Translations under genes and position numbers: made by a program
Notes under the pieces: generated by a model
Databases searched by the model: none
Seen by the model: only the letters and a program-made list of their open reading frames with translations
Told to the model about the DNA's origin: nothing
Origin: Sphingopyxis macrogoltabida
Lineage (GTDB): Bacteria; Pseudomonadota; Alphaproteobacteria; Sphingomonadales; Sphingomonadaceae
Direction of reading: 5' to 3'
Length of the DNA: 64,000 nucleotides
Assembly (NCBI RefSeq): GCF_001314325.1
Contig: NZ_CP009429.1
Coordinates: 1,798,501 to 1,862,500, forward strand
Shown: piece after piece, positions 24,301-32,601 of the stretch
Layout: every line of letters starts with the position of its first letter
How positions within the stretch are numbered: the first letter of the stretch is position 1

Positions 24301-24634
24301 GATTGGCGCGCACGGCCAGCAGGCCGGCGTGGGCGCGCACTGGGAGATATGGTCTTTCGTCCGCGGCGGCTGGAGCAACATCGATGCGTTGCGCGCCGCG
24401 ACGATCATGCCCGCAACCGCGCTCGGCTACGCGAAGGATGTCGGATCGCTTGAGGCGGGAAAGCTCGCCGACCTGCTGATCCTCGACGCCGACCCGACGG
24501 AAAACATCCGCAATACCGAACATATCCACCGTGTGATGCTGGGCGGACGGCTTTACGACCCGCTGACGATGAACGAGACGGAGACGGGCAGCCGCAAGCG
24601 CGAGCCCTATTGGTGGGAGGCCGACAAGCCCTGA
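21392..24634 (+). CDS. Secreted TolB-like beta-propeller / amidohydrolase fusion protein
   Basis: 1080 residues from ATG 21392 (AGGGGATATT upstream), with a signal peptide cleaved near AFAQQ. Residues about 50-640 contain repeated SPDGR and APDGRTIAF blades of a TolB/WD40-like propeller. Residues about 670-1060 are an amidohydrolase TIM barrel: a VTIDATGKTIVPGFVDGHAHG-type entry with the His-x-His metal pair, an EHNVP histidine, a GAHGQQ motif, and a final SLEAGKLADLLILD. Such large exported proteins are called Tol-Pal/amidohydrolase and are probably periplasmic metal-dependent peptidases or imidodipeptidases. The substrate is unknown. Confidence 0.9.
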   Translation: MTRFTLAVLATLACSTSAFAQQAAPAAAAADATAEKWDVNAPPGMTTRKVPIAVDEGSWMNVDVAPDGRTIAFDLLGDIYTMPIEGGTPTRIAAGLAYEHQPRFSPDGRRIAFVSDAGGGDNIWVMNRDGSDRRQLSKEDFRLLNQPGWSPDGQFIVAKKHFTTGRSLGTGEVWMYHVSGGAGVPLVKRVSEKHQKELGEPVFAADGKGIYYTRNVTPGPIFEYAQDSNTDLFHIERYDLNDGEVTTAASGAGGAVRPTPSPDGKRLAFVRREGMDSKLYVKDLASGIERKVYDALDQDVQETWAVTGVYPNMAWTPDSSDIVLWAGGKLRRVNGNGGEARIIPFSINDDRVIVDATHPAVEVAPDSFATKMPRWAEVSPDGRQVVFETLGKLWVKPATGGTARRLTTAKDGAFEMWPSWSRDSRSLAFVRWTDAGLGEVHVVGAGGGASRKITATPGHYAEPRFSPDGQTIVFERRAGGNLTSERWGDNPGIYRVAASGGTSDRVADNGAKPQFGADNDRVFMIVVADGKSQLVSTDLSGQDKRVHANGELVSDYEISPDGRTLAFRENFDAYVTPLMPGGQDVSLGTKSGALPVTRVSGSGADYIHWSNGGSRLHWTRGPTLFSADLASFFANAPTDDKAAKFTPPTDGVSLSMTQVASKHRGTVVITGAKIVTMADKDGGIIDNGAIIIEDDRITAVGPAGAITVPAGAVTVDATGKTIVPGFVDGHAHGPHGDDELVPQQNWSELVNLAMGTTTSHNPSSRAAEIFVSSEMQRAGLILAPRIFSTGEVIYGAKSLTGYSEINSYDDALAHVRRLKAQGAYSVKNYNQPRREQRQMVVRAAQAEGITVVPEGGSLYTQDVTLIQDGNSTVEHNVPLHTFYKDLVQLWGQTQVDYTPTLVVTYGGPAGDPYWRAHTNVWEQPILARHIPPTILAADNKRRVIAPEGDYVDDDSAREAAKIAATGRNVSIGAHGQQAGVGAHWEIWSFVRGGWSNIDALRAATIMPATALGYAKDVGSLEAGKLADLLILDADPTENIRNTEHIHRVMLGGRLYDPLTMNETETGSRKREPYWWEADKP

Positions 24635-24723
24635 TTCCCTCTAAATTCGGCAACCCGCCGCGATTTTGTGACGAGAGGGTTGCAAGTCGCGCGGGGCGCC
24701 GCTAGGGGCGTCTGCCTCAGCGA

Positions 24724-24813
24724 GGAGAGTTGGCTGAGTGGTCGAAAGCGTCGCACTCGAAATGCGAAGTGCCGGCAACGGTACCGAGGGTTCGAATCCC
24801 TCACTCTCCTCCA
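24724..24813 (+). tRNA. tRNA-Ser (anticodon CGA)
   Basis: 90 bases with a 7-pair acceptor stem GGAGAGT/ACTCTCC, a D arm, an anticodon loop CTCGAAA (CGA reads UCG), a long variable arm (GTGCCG-GCAA-CGGTAC), a T arm GAGGG-TTCGAAT-CCCTC and an encoded CCA. The base before CCA is T, where most bacterial tRNA-Ser have G. Confidence 0.95.
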
Positions 24814-24878
24814 TTTTACCTTGAAATCGACCAGCGGCGGACAGCCGCCCCGGACTTTGCCGGGACGGCTGGCGCGCG

Positions 24879-25505
24879 TCAGCCCCTGACACTGAGCAGC
24901 GATGGCGCGGTCAGTGCGCCGACGACCGCCCCGACGATCAGGAACAGCACGATCGCGACGACGACCACTACCACCGTATAGCCGAGCGCCTTTTCCTGCG
25001 GCACTTTCATCAGCACCGGCAGGCCGAGGTAGAGAAGATAGAGGCCATACAGTGCAAACAGCGCCCCGATCAAAGCCAGCGCGGGAAGCAGCCCGAAAAC
25101 GCCGCCGACCCAGCCCGCGGTCGCCGAATAGGCAGCAACCTTGAGCGCCTGGACCTGATCCTTTTGTCCGCCGAAATTCGGCGCCAGACCGTCGATGACG
25201 AGCGCAAGGATGAAGACGGTCGCAAACGTCAGACCATAGGACAGTATCGCCGAAACCAGCGCAGTTCCGATCGGCGGGTGATAGGTGATCCCGAAGGCGG
25301 TAAATCCGAAGACCTGTCCACCGATGAACTGCGCGATCGGGCCGATCGCGGCGAGCACGACGACATAGGGCACAAAGATGGACTGGGTGGTGGCAGGCTC
25401 CGCGGCGATGACGGGCCAGGTCTCTTTCGGCTTGAGAATGATATCCTTCGCCCGCTGGACGATGCCCGATGCCGGGCTGGAGCTATTGGGTGGTAGGTCG
25501 GCCAT
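24879..25505 (-). CDS. Yip1-family multi-pass membrane protein
   Basis: 208 residues from ATG 25505, with GGGGAGA upstream. A short soluble N-terminus contains the family motif RAKDIILKPKETWPVI (about 18-33). Five membrane helices follow (for instance IFVPYVVVLAAIGPIAQFI, ALIGALFALYGLYLLYLGLPVL, and TVVVVVVAIVLFLIVGAVVGAL). Bacterial Yip1-domain proteins are inner membrane proteins of unknown function. It is divergent from hspQ, with a 178-base shared upstream region, and convergent to the tRNA. Confidence 0.88.
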   Translation of the reverse strand: MADLPPNSSSPASGIVQRAKDIILKPKETWPVIAAEPATTQSIFVPYVVVLAAIGPIAQFIGGQVFGFTAFGITYHPPIGTALVSAILSYGLTFATVFILALVIDGLAPNFGGQKDQVQALKVAAYSATAGWVGGVFGLLPALALIGALFALYGLYLLYLGLPVLMKVPQEKALGYTVVVVVVAIVLFLIVGAVVGALTAPSLLSVRG

Positions 25506-25683
25506 TATGCGTCTCCCCTGATGATGGCGGCCCGCAACCTCATCCGGAAATGCGAAGCCGCAGGAGCATTTAGCCTGAACGGCCGATACTTCTGTAACCT
25601 CGATCACAGCCCGATTCGGCAAACCGCAGCGCCGGTGAATTTAACGGACTTGAAACAGGCGTAAACCGCCATAGATTGTTCCT

Positions 25684-26058
25684 ATGACGCCCGAATCCTC
25701 TTCTGAACTTCCCAAAGCGGTTACCGCGCCGCTGATCGAACGCGCACGCTTTGCGCCGGGCGATATCGTGCGTCATCGCATGTTCGATTTCCGCGGCGTC
25801 GTGTTCGACATCGATCCGGTCTTCGCGAACAGCGACGAATGGTATGAGGCGATCCCCGAGGCGATCCGTCCCGCGAAGGAACAACCCTATTACCACTTGC
25901 TCGCCGAGAGCGAGGATTCCTCCTACATCGCCTATGTCAGCCAGCAGAATCTGGTCGCCGACGGCGACGGCGGACCGATCGACCATCCGCAGATCGATGC
26001 GATGTTCGACGGGCTCGAACGCGGGCGGTACCGCATCCGGGCGATCCATCGCCACTGA
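25684..26058 (+). CDS. hspQ: Heat shock protein HspQ (YccV-like)
   Basis: 124 residues. The core FAPGDIVRHRMFDFRGVVFDIDPVFAN (about 23-49) and EQPYYHLLAE...YVSQQNL match the HspQ/YccV hemimethylated-DNA-binding fold. E. coli HspQ speeds degradation of denatured DnaA and acts as a specificity factor for Lon. It is transcribed alone and its stop is 9 bases from the convergent ABC permease stop. The name follows the fold; activity in this organism is inferred. Confidence 0.92.
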   Translation: MTPESSSELPKAVTAPLIERARFAPGDIVRHRMFDFRGVVFDIDPVFANSDEWYEAIPEAIRPAKEQPYYHLLAESEDSSYIAYVSQQNLVADGDGGPIDHPQIDAMFDGLERGRYRIRAIHRH

Positions 26059-26067
26059 TCGGCCAGA

Positions 26068-26940
26068 TCAGGCTTTCAGTTTCCAGCCCGACGCGAGCAG
26101 GCGATAGGTCAGCACGCCGAGCACGATGTTGACCGCGACCAGCGCCAGCGCCGCGGTGAGGACCGGGTTGGCGATCGTGGAATCGACGGTGCCGATGAAG
26201 CCGTAGCGAAAACCCATGATCGCATAATAAACCGGGTTGCCGTGCGCGATCGACTGGAACCACGGCGCCAGCCGGTCGACCGAATAAAAGGTTCCGGACA
26301 GCAGCGCGAGCGGGGTGACGACAAAGTTCGTCACCGCCGCCGCATGGTCGAACTTCTCGGCCCAGACCGAGGTAATCAGACCGAGAAAGCCGAGCATTGC
26401 GGCACCCAGCACCCCGAACAGCACCACCGCCCACAAATGGTCGGGGATCACATGGACGCCGGGCCACAACAGCATCGCCAGCCACAGCGCCAGCCCGACG
26501 AGGATCGCGCGCGTGATCGCAGCGCCGATCAGCGCGATGATCAGCTCGCCGACCGCGAGCGGCGGCATCAGATAGTCGACAATCGTCCCCTGGATCTTGC
26601 CGACGAGCAGCGAGAAGCTCGAATTGGCGAAGCTGTTCTGCAGCATCGCCATCATGATCAGCCCCGGCGCGATGAAATCGGCGAAGGGCACCCCGATGAC
26701 CGTGCGCCCGGCGCCGCCCAGCGCAACGGTGAAAATCACGAGGAACAAAAGGGTGGTGATCGCCGGGGCCCAGATAGTTTGTAGCTGGACCTTGAAAAAC
26801 CGCCGCACCTCCTTGACATATAGGGCCTGCATGCCCGGAACGTTCAGGGTGTGGATATGCGGGACGCCCGGTTCGGCAAAAGCCGGAACTGCGGCGAAAT
26901 CGCCCGAGTCGGAGTGCGAAATTTGGGGCTGGTCGTTCAT
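26068..26940 (-). CDS. ABC-2 type transporter permease
   Basis: 290 residues from ATG 26940. A cytoplasmic N-terminus ends in VPGMQALYVKEVRRFFKVQ, followed by six membrane helices. The DLMPPLAVGE-like stretch and FYSVDRLAPWFQSIAHGNPVYYAI are hallmarks of the ABC-2 (NodJ/DrrB-like) permease family. It would export a drug, lipid or polysaccharide together with an ATPase. No ATPase gene adjoins it in the window, so its partner must be encoded elsewhere. It diverges from gcrA with about 112 bases between starts. Confidence 0.9.
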   Translation of the reverse strand: MNDQPQISHSDSGDFAAVPAFAEPGVPHIHTLNVPGMQALYVKEVRRFFKVQLQTIWAPAITTLLFLVIFTVALGGAGRTVIGVPFADFIAPGLIMMAMLQNSFANSSFSLLVGKIQGTIVDYLMPPLAVGELIIALIGAAITRAILVGLALWLAMLLWPGVHVIPDHLWAVVLFGVLGAAMLGFLGLITSVWAEKFDHAAAVTNFVVTPLALLSGTFYSVDRLAPWFQSIAHGNPVYYAIMGFRYGFIGTVDSTIANPVLTAALALVAVNIVLGVLTYRLLASGWKLKA

Positions 26941-27052
26941 GGCGTTCTCGCCTATCGCCTCCCCGATCCTACCGCAAGCTGGGCCGTGACGGAGCCGATC
27001 CCCGAACCGGATCGCCGAACGGCCCGCGGCGTGGAATGATAAGGAATTGAAC

Positions 27053-27733
27053 ATGTCATGGACCGATGAGCGCATCGAAAGCCTGCGCAGCATGTGGGAA
27101 AAGGGCCTGACGGCCAGCCAGATCGCCGACGAACTCGGCGGTGTGAGCCGCAATGCGGTGATCGGCAAGGCGCATCGCCTCGGCCTCAAATCGCGGCCCT
27201 CGCCCGTGAAGGCGACCGAGAAGGTCGCCAAGGCTCCCAAACCCGCTGCGCCCAAGCCAGCAGCGCCGCCGCCTGCCCCGCGTGCGGCAGCGCCTGTCGC
27301 GCCGCGCCCGGTGGCGCCGGCGAGGCCCGAGCCCAAGCCCGCGGTCGACGTGGCGGAAAGCCCCGCCGCCGGCGACGCGCCGCCGAAGCCCGACGCGCCG
27401 CGCATCGTCTCGATCGGCCCCGGCGGCTTCATCCGCCAGGGCCCCGGCGATCAGCAGGCGCCGATCCCGCCCGCACCGCCGCGCCGCCTCGTGCCCGCGA
27501 AGCCGAGCCCGGAGATTGCCGACAAGACGAGCCTGCTCGATCTCAACGACCGCATCTGCCGCTGGCCGATGGGGCATCCGGGCGAGCCCGATTTCCACTT
27601 CTGCGGCGAAGCGGTTAACCCCGGCTTCCCCTATTGCGTCGAGCATTGCGGCCGCGCCTATCAGGCGCAACTGCCGCGCGGCACGCGCCGCCCGCCCCCG
27701 CCGCCGCCGTTCGGCGGACCGCGCGTCCGGTGA
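27053..27733 (+). CDS. gcrA: GcrA cell cycle regulator
   Basis: 226 residues from ATG 27053, with AAGGA 7 bases upstream. The N-terminus is the GcrA helix-turn-helix (SWTDERIESLRSMWEKGLTASQIADELGG...NAVIGKAHRLGL). A long Pro/Ala-rich linker and a cysteine-containing C-terminus (CRWPMGHP...FCGEAVNPGFPYCVEHC) that binds sigma-70 in Caulobacter follow. GcrA works with CcrM GANTC methylation to activate cell-division genes in alphaproteobacteria. No GANTC site was seen in its own short upstream region. Its stop overlaps the start of the thioesterase gene. Confidence 0.95.
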   Translation: MSWTDERIESLRSMWEKGLTASQIADELGGVSRNAVIGKAHRLGLKSRPSPVKATEKVAKAPKPAAPKPAAPPPAPRAAAPVAPRPVAPARPEPKPAVDVAESPAAGDAPPKPDAPRIVSIGPGGFIRQGPGDQQAPIPPAPPRRLVPAKPSPEIADKTSLLDLNDRICRWPMGHPGEPDFHFCGEAVNPGFPYCVEHCGRAYQAQLPRGTRRPPPPPPFGGPRVR

Positions 27734-28128
27734 AGCCCTTCGGGCAGGAGTTCGAATTTGCGCGTCTGCTCGGCTTCCAGCTGGTCGAGCGTGGCGACGG
27801 GCGTTGTACGATGGCGATCGATATCCAACCGGCGCGTCATTTCAGCCCGCAGGGCGCCGCGCATGGCGGCGTCGCCTATTCGCTGGCCGACACGGCGATG
27901 GGCGGTGCGCTCACCAGCATGCTCGGCGACGAGCAATGGTGCGCGACGCTCGAAATCAAGTTCAACTATCATGTCCGCGTCGGCGAAGGCCGCCTGACCT
28001 GCGAGGCCGAGGTCCTGCACTGCGGCAAGCGCATCGCCAATGTCGACGCGCGCCTTTATCAGGAAGGCCGCCTGGTCAGCAGCGCGAACGGCAATTTCGC
28101 GATCTTCGCAGCGCCCGCCGCCGCATAA
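27730..28128 (+). CDS. PaaI-family hotdog thioesterase
   Basis: 132 residues. GTG 27730 overlaps the gcrA stop as GTGA. Hotdog-fold landmarks: FSPQGAAHGGVAYSLADTAMGGAL (about 38-61), with the active-site region at HGG and the Asp of LADTAMG, and VRVGEGRLTCEAEVLHCGKRIANVDARLY. PaaI-type enzymes hydrolyse acyl- or aryl-CoA thioesters. Translational coupling to gcrA suggests co-expression but says nothing about the substrate. One of three such small thioesterases in this window. Confidence 0.9.
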   Translation: MKPFGQEFEFARLLGFQLVERGDGRCTMAIDIQPARHFSPQGAAHGGVAYSLADTAMGGALTSMLGDEQWCATLEIKFNYHVRVGEGRLTCEAEVLHCGKRIANVDARLYQEGRLVSSANGNFAIFAAPAAA

Positions 28129-28132
28129 GGAA

Positions 28133-28160
28133 AGGCGCCGGATCTTGCGATCCGACGCCT
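28133..28160. terminator. Hairpin terminator between convergent genes
   Basis: AGGCG-C-CGGATC, loop TTGC, GATCCG-A-CGCCT: an 11-pair stem with one C-A mismatch. The plus strand continues CCTTCC; the minus strand continues TTTCCTT. It lies between the thioesterase stop (28128) and the outer membrane protein stop (28180) and may work both ways. Confidence 0.6.
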
Positions 28161-28179
28161 CCTTCCCGCTCCCAAGAGG

Positions 28180-29025
28180 TCAGAAGCGGAAGCTCACGGT
28201 TCCCCGGATGCTGTGCGTCCGGAAGTGCGGATCGCTGCGCTGGATATCGGTGCCGCCCGCTTCGATCAGGAAGGGGTTGGTCGCGGGGGCGGTGCCCGGG
28301 CCGACATTCACCGTATAATCCTTATCCTTCACGTCGGTGTAGAGATACTCGAGGCCAAGTCCGATGTTGTTGGTGACCATGATCTCCGCACCGCCGCCGG
28401 CCGAATAGCCCCAGGCGTTGGTCTTGCCATTGTCGGCAAAGCTGTTCGCGGTGTTGGTCGTCACGAACTTGTTGTCGAGCCGCGCATAGGCGCCGCCGCC
28501 GGTGACATAGAAAAGCGCGCCGCCGCCCGGCGTGTAGCCGGCGCGTAGGCGGGCACCCGCCTGATAGTCGGCCTCACGGCTCATGGTATAGGCCGCGGGG
28601 GTGGTCGAAAAACCCGATACGCTGTCGCGGGCTTCGCTGCGACCGCCTTCGAGGACCGCACCGACGACGAAATTGCCCATGCGGCGGTCATAACCGACGC
28701 GGGCGAAATATTCGGCACCGTCCTTGTCGTTGCGGCACGCCCGATTGGCGGTGCCGGTCGCTGCGCCGTTGCAGAAGCCGGGCGAGAAAGCATTCGCGCC
28801 ACCCGAGGTGTTCACGGTGTCGCCATAGGTGCCGTCGAGATCATTGTCGAAGACCAGCGTTTCGCGGCGGTCGTTGCCTTGGACGGTGTAGCCGCCACCA
28901 AGGGCGATATAGGGTCCGTTGAAGTCCTGCGAGATGTCGCGGCCGCCGCCCGTTGTGTCTTGGGCCATGGCGGGAACGGCCAGCGCGCTGACCGCCGCAG
29001 CGGCGAGGAGAGAAGCGAATTTCAT
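28180..29025 (-). CDS. Outer membrane beta-barrel protein (porin-family/OmpA-barrel-like)
   Basis: 281 residues from ATG 29025, with GGAG 8 bases upstream. The signal peptide is KFASLLAAAAVSALAVPAMAQ. The mature part shows alternating strands: YIALGGGYTVQGNDR, FVVGAVLEGGRSEARD, GARLRAGYTPGGGALFYVTGGGAYARL, GYSAGGGAEIMVTNNIGLGLEYLYTDV. The end, SIRGTVSFRF, has the C-terminal aromatic needed for barrel assembly. Two cysteines (FCNG, RACRN) sit in one extracellular-type loop and could form a disulfide. Function beyond outer membrane location is unknown. It diverges from parE. Confidence 0.88.
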   Translation of the reverse strand: MKFASLLAAAAVSALAVPAMAQDTTGGGRDISQDFNGPYIALGGGYTVQGNDRRETLVFDNDLDGTYGDTVNTSGGANAFSPGFCNGAATGTANRACRNDKDGAEYFARVGYDRRMGNFVVGAVLEGGRSEARDSVSGFSTTPAAYTMSREADYQAGARLRAGYTPGGGALFYVTGGGAYARLDNKFVTTNTANSFADNGKTNAWGYSAGGGAEIMVTNNIGLGLEYLYTDVKDKDYTVNVGPGTAPATNPFLIEAGGTDIQRSDPHFRTHSIRGTVSFRF

Positions 29026-29197
29026 TGTTATTACTCCACTTTTTGATGACTTTGCAGTCGGGAGCCAAACCCTCCCCGCCAATCCAAAGTTCCCCGCGAA
29101 CCCGGAAATGCGATGAACCGAGCCCGGCGCGAGATATGCCCGAGGCCTTGAAAACCGCGCTTGCCAGCGGCCTTTCCCGCCCCCTATAGCCAGCCAT

Positions 29198-31177
29198 ATG
29201 AGTCACGATTTGTTCGACAGCTCCGCCCCCGCGACCGACAGCTATAATGCCTCGCAGATCGAGGTGCTCGAAGGGCTCGAGCCCGTTCGCCGCCGCCCCG
29301 GCATGTATATCGGCGGCACCGACGAACGCGCGCTGCACCACCTCGCCGCCGAGGTCATCGACAACAGCATGGACGAGGCCGTCGCGGGCCATGCGAACCG
29401 GATCGAGGTGACGCTCGACGTCGGCAACCGCCTGACCATCGTCGACAACGGCCGCGGCATGCCGGTCGACCCGCATCCGAAATTCCCGGGCAAGTCGGCG
29501 CTCGAAGTGATCCTGACCATGCTCCATTCGGGCGGCAAGTTCGAGGGCAAGGCTTATGCGACGTCGGGCGGTCTGCACGGCGTCGGGGTCAGCGTCGTCA
29601 ACGCGTTGTCGGTCGATACCGAGATCGAGGTCGCGCGCGGCAAACAGCTTTATCGCCAACGCTTCTCGCGTGGCACGCCGCTCGCGCCGCTGGAAGAGCT
29701 CGGACCGACGCCCAACCGCCGCGGCACGAGCGTTTCCTTCGTTCCCGACCCCGAAATCTTCGGCGAGCATGGCCGTTTCAAGCCGCAGCGCCTCTATCGC
29801 ATGGCGCGGTCGAAGGCCTATCTGTTCGCCGGCGTCGAAATCCGCTGGAAATGCGCCCCCGAGCTGATCGGCGACGACACGCCTGCCGAGGCGGTGTTCC
29901 AGTTCCCGGGCGGGCTTGCCGACCACCTCAAGGAACAGATCGGCACCCGCGAATGTGCGACCGCCGAACCCTTCGTCGGACGGCAGGATTTCCCCGGCGA
30001 TCAGGGCCGCGCCGAATGGGCGATCGCTTGGCCTTTATGGTCCGACGGCTCATACAGCTGGTATTGCAACACCATCCCGACCCCCGCCGGCGGCACCCAT
30101 GAGGCCGGGCTGCGCGCCGCGCTGACCAAGGGCCTGCGGGCATTCGGCGAACTCATCGGCCAGAAGAAGGCGGCGCAGATCACCGCCGAGGATGTTTTCA
30201 ACGGCGGCGAGATGATGCTGTCGGTGTTCATTCGCGATCCGCAATTCCAGAGCCAGACCAAGGACCGGCTATCGAGCCCCGAAGCGGCGCGCTTCACCGA
30301 AAACGCGGTGCGCGACCATTTCGACCATTTCCTGTCGGATAATATGGACCGTGGCCGCGCGCTGCTCGGCCTGATCCTCGAACGCATGGACGAGCGGCTC
30401 AAGCGCAAGGCCGAGCGCGAGGTCAAGCGCAAGACCGCGACGAGCGCGCGCAAGCTCCGCCTCCCCGGCAAGCTCACAGACTGTGCGAATGACGGCCCCG
30501 AAGGCACGGAATTGTTTATCGTCGAAGGCGACAGCGCCGGCGGCAGCGCGAAGCAGGCGCGCGACCGCAAGACGCAGGCGATCCTGCCGATCCGCGGCAA
30601 GATCCTCAACGTCGCCAGCGCCAGCGCCGACAAGATCCGCGCCAATCAGGAAATCGCCGACCTCGCGCTCGCGCTCGGTTGCGGGATGCGCAAGGATTGC
30701 GACGCCGACCGGCTGCGCTACGAGAAGATCGTGATCATGACCGATGCCGACGTCGACGGCGCGCATATCGCGACGTTGCTGATGACCTTCTTCTTTCAGG
30801 AAATGCCCGACATCGTCCGCAACGGCCATGTCTATCTGGCGCAGCCGCCGCTCTACCGCCTGACCGCGGGCAGCACCTCGGCCTATGCGCGCGACGACGA
30901 GCATCGCGCCGAGCTCGAAGCGACGCTGTTCAAGGGCAAGAAGGTCGAGGTCGGCCGTTTCAAGGGCTTGGGAGAAATGAACCCCAACCAGTTGAAAGAA
31001 ACGACAATGGACCCGGCGACACGCTCGATGCTTCGCGTCACACTGCCGCAGGAATATGAGGAACGCCATCTCGTCAAGGATCTGGTCGACCGGCTGATGG
31101 GCAAGCATCCCGAGCATCGCTTCCAGTTCATCCAGGCCAATGCGGCGAGCCTCGACGAGGCGGCGATCGACGCTTGA
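29198..31177 (+). CDS. parE: DNA topoisomerase IV subunit B (ParE)
   Basis: 659 residues. The GHKL ATPase domain shows EVIDNSMDEAV (catalytic Glu), DNGRGMPVD and GLHGVGVSVVNALS. The transducer domain follows. The Toprim domain has EGDSAGGSAKQARD and TDADVDGAHI for metal binding, then the C-terminal GLGEMNPNQLKETTMDP motif. The length matches proteobacterial ParE rather than the longer GyrB. With ParC it decatenates daughter chromosomes using ATP. The next gene begins 11 bases downstream. Confidence 0.97.
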   Translation: MSHDLFDSSAPATDSYNASQIEVLEGLEPVRRRPGMYIGGTDERALHHLAAEVIDNSMDEAVAGHANRIEVTLDVGNRLTIVDNGRGMPVDPHPKFPGKSALEVILTMLHSGGKFEGKAYATSGGLHGVGVSVVNALSVDTEIEVARGKQLYRQRFSRGTPLAPLEELGPTPNRRGTSVSFVPDPEIFGEHGRFKPQRLYRMARSKAYLFAGVEIRWKCAPELIGDDTPAEAVFQFPGGLADHLKEQIGTRECATAEPFVGRQDFPGDQGRAEWAIAWPLWSDGSYSWYCNTIPTPAGGTHEAGLRAALTKGLRAFGELIGQKKAAQITAEDVFNGGEMMLSVFIRDPQFQSQTKDRLSSPEAARFTENAVRDHFDHFLSDNMDRGRALLGLILERMDERLKRKAEREVKRKTATSARKLRLPGKLTDCANDGPEGTELFIVEGDSAGGSAKQARDRKTQAILPIRGKILNVASASADKIRANQEIADLALALGCGMRKDCDADRLRYEKIVIMTDADVDGAHIATLLMTFFFQEMPDIVRNGHVYLAQPPLYRLTAGSTSAYARDDEHRAELEATLFKGKKVEVGRFKGLGEMNPNQLKETTMDPATRSMLRVTLPQEYEERHLVKDLVDRLMGKHPEHRFQFIQANAASLDEAAIDA

Positions 31178-31188
31178 GAAGGAGCTCT

Positions 31189-32502
31189 ATGCGCAACCGG
31201 TGGCACGCCCTGATCGCAGCGGCGCTATGCATCGGCGGACTTCCCCAGACCGCCGGGGCGCAAGCGCCCGAAACGCATAGCGCCCAGACGACAGCATTCG
31301 ACCGGCGCGCAGGCGAACTCGTCGACCTCTTCAATGGCAAGATCGCCTTCGCCGACTATTTTGCCCCATCCTTCCAGCAGGCCATTCCCGAAGCCCAGTT
31401 CAAGGCGATGACCGCTGGCCTGATCGCGCAATACGGCCGCGCCATCGCCATCGAACAGGTGATTTCGAAGGATGGCCGGTCGGGGACGCTGCAACTGCGC
31501 TTCGAAAAGGGCACCGGCAGCGTCATCCTCGACGTCGGGGCCGATGCCGACGAGCGCGTCATCGGCCTGCGGCTCACCGGCTTCCAGATGGCCAACGACA
31601 GCTATGATAGCGTCGCCGCCGAACTCGCCGCCCTACCCGGCGCCACCGGCTTCCTCGTTGCCGAGCTCGATGGCGCGTCGATCCGGCCGCTCGCTGCGGC
31701 AAATACCGACAAGCAATTCGCCGTCGGATCGACCTTCAAACTCTATGTGCTCGACGAACTCGCGGCGCAGATTGCTGCGGGCGAACGCCAATGGAGCGAT
31801 GTCGCGCCGCTGTCGCACCCGAGCTTCTCCTCAGCCGGTACCGCGAACTGGCCGCGGAACACGCCGGTCACGCTCCAGACGCTCGCCAACTGGATGATCT
31901 CGGTCAGCGACAATGGTGCGACCGACACGCTGATCCACCTTCTCGGTCGCGAACGCATCGAGGCGCGGATGCGCGCCGCCGGGCATAGCGATCCGTCGCG
32001 CAACACCCCCTTCCTGACCACGGTCGAAGCCTTCGCCCTCAAAGGCAATAATTTCGCCGATATCCGCCCCGCTTTTATCGCTGGCGACGACAAGGCGCAG
32101 CGCAAACTGATCGAGGCGAACCGCGGTCGACTGGTTCTGGCCAACGTCGACGGAGTCAGCTTCATCGAAGGCCCGCGTTTCATCGACAGCCTCGAATGGT
32201 TCGCCAACCCGAACGACATCGCACGGGCATTTATCGCGCTGCGGGCGCGGCGTTCGACGACGCTGATGTCGGTGCTCGCCATCAACAATGGCGTCGGCCC
32301 GGCCGCCAGCGAACCGTGGCGCTATCTCGGTTACAAGGGCGGCTCGGAAAATGGCGTGCTGTCGATGAGCCTGCTCGGCGAGCGCAAGGCCGACGGCAAA
32401 TGGTTCGTCGTGACGACGAGCTGGAACGATCCGAAGGCCAACCTCGACGCCGACAAAATGGTTGGCCTCGTCACGCGGCTGCTGGCGCTCGCCGCGAAAT
32501 AG
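31189..32502 (+). CDS. Exported serine hydrolase, class A beta-lactamase-like
   Basis: 437 residues from ATG 31189 (GAAGGAG upstream), with a signal peptide ending near TAGAQA. The first domain (about 35-135) is a small DUF3887-like alpha/beta module. The catalytic domain has STFK (181-184), SDN (240-242) and KGG near the C-terminus, the three active-site motifs of class A beta-lactamases and related peptidases. It is longer than ordinary beta-lactamases because of the extra domain, so a cell-wall peptidase or esterase role is as likely as drug hydrolysis. It lies close behind parE and may share its transcript. Confidence 0.87.
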   Translation: MRNRWHALIAAALCIGGLPQTAGAQAPETHSAQTTAFDRRAGELVDLFNGKIAFADYFAPSFQQAIPEAQFKAMTAGLIAQYGRAIAIEQVISKDGRSGTLQLRFEKGTGSVILDVGADADERVIGLRLTGFQMANDSYDSVAAELAALPGATGFLVAELDGASIRPLAAANTDKQFAVGSTFKLYVLDELAAQIAAGERQWSDVAPLSHPSFSSAGTANWPRNTPVTLQTLANWMISVSDNGATDTLIHLLGRERIEARMRAAGHSDPSRNTPFLTTVEAFALKGNNFADIRPAFIAGDDKAQRKLIEANRGRLVLANVDGVSFIEGPRFIDSLEWFANPNDIARAFIALRARRSTTLMSVLAINNGVGPAASEPWRYLGYKGGSENGVLSMSLLGERKADGKWFVVTTSWNDPKANLDADKMVGLVTRLLALAAK

Positions 32503-32507
32503 CAATC

Positions 32508-32596
32508 GTCGCCCCCGCGAAGGCGGGGGCCGCCGTCGGTTTACGCAGCGCTGTAGAATATGGCTGCCAGCGGGCCCCCGCCTTCGCGGGGGCGAC
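32508..32596. repeat. REP-like inverted repeat C (24-base perfect arms)
   Basis: Arms 32508-32531 and 32573-32596 are exact reverse complements, core GCCCCCGCGAAGGCGGGGGC. It lies between the convergent ends of the serine hydrolase and the LysR gene, so it could also stop transcription both ways. Confidence 0.8.
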
Positions 32597-32601
32597 GGAC
32601 T

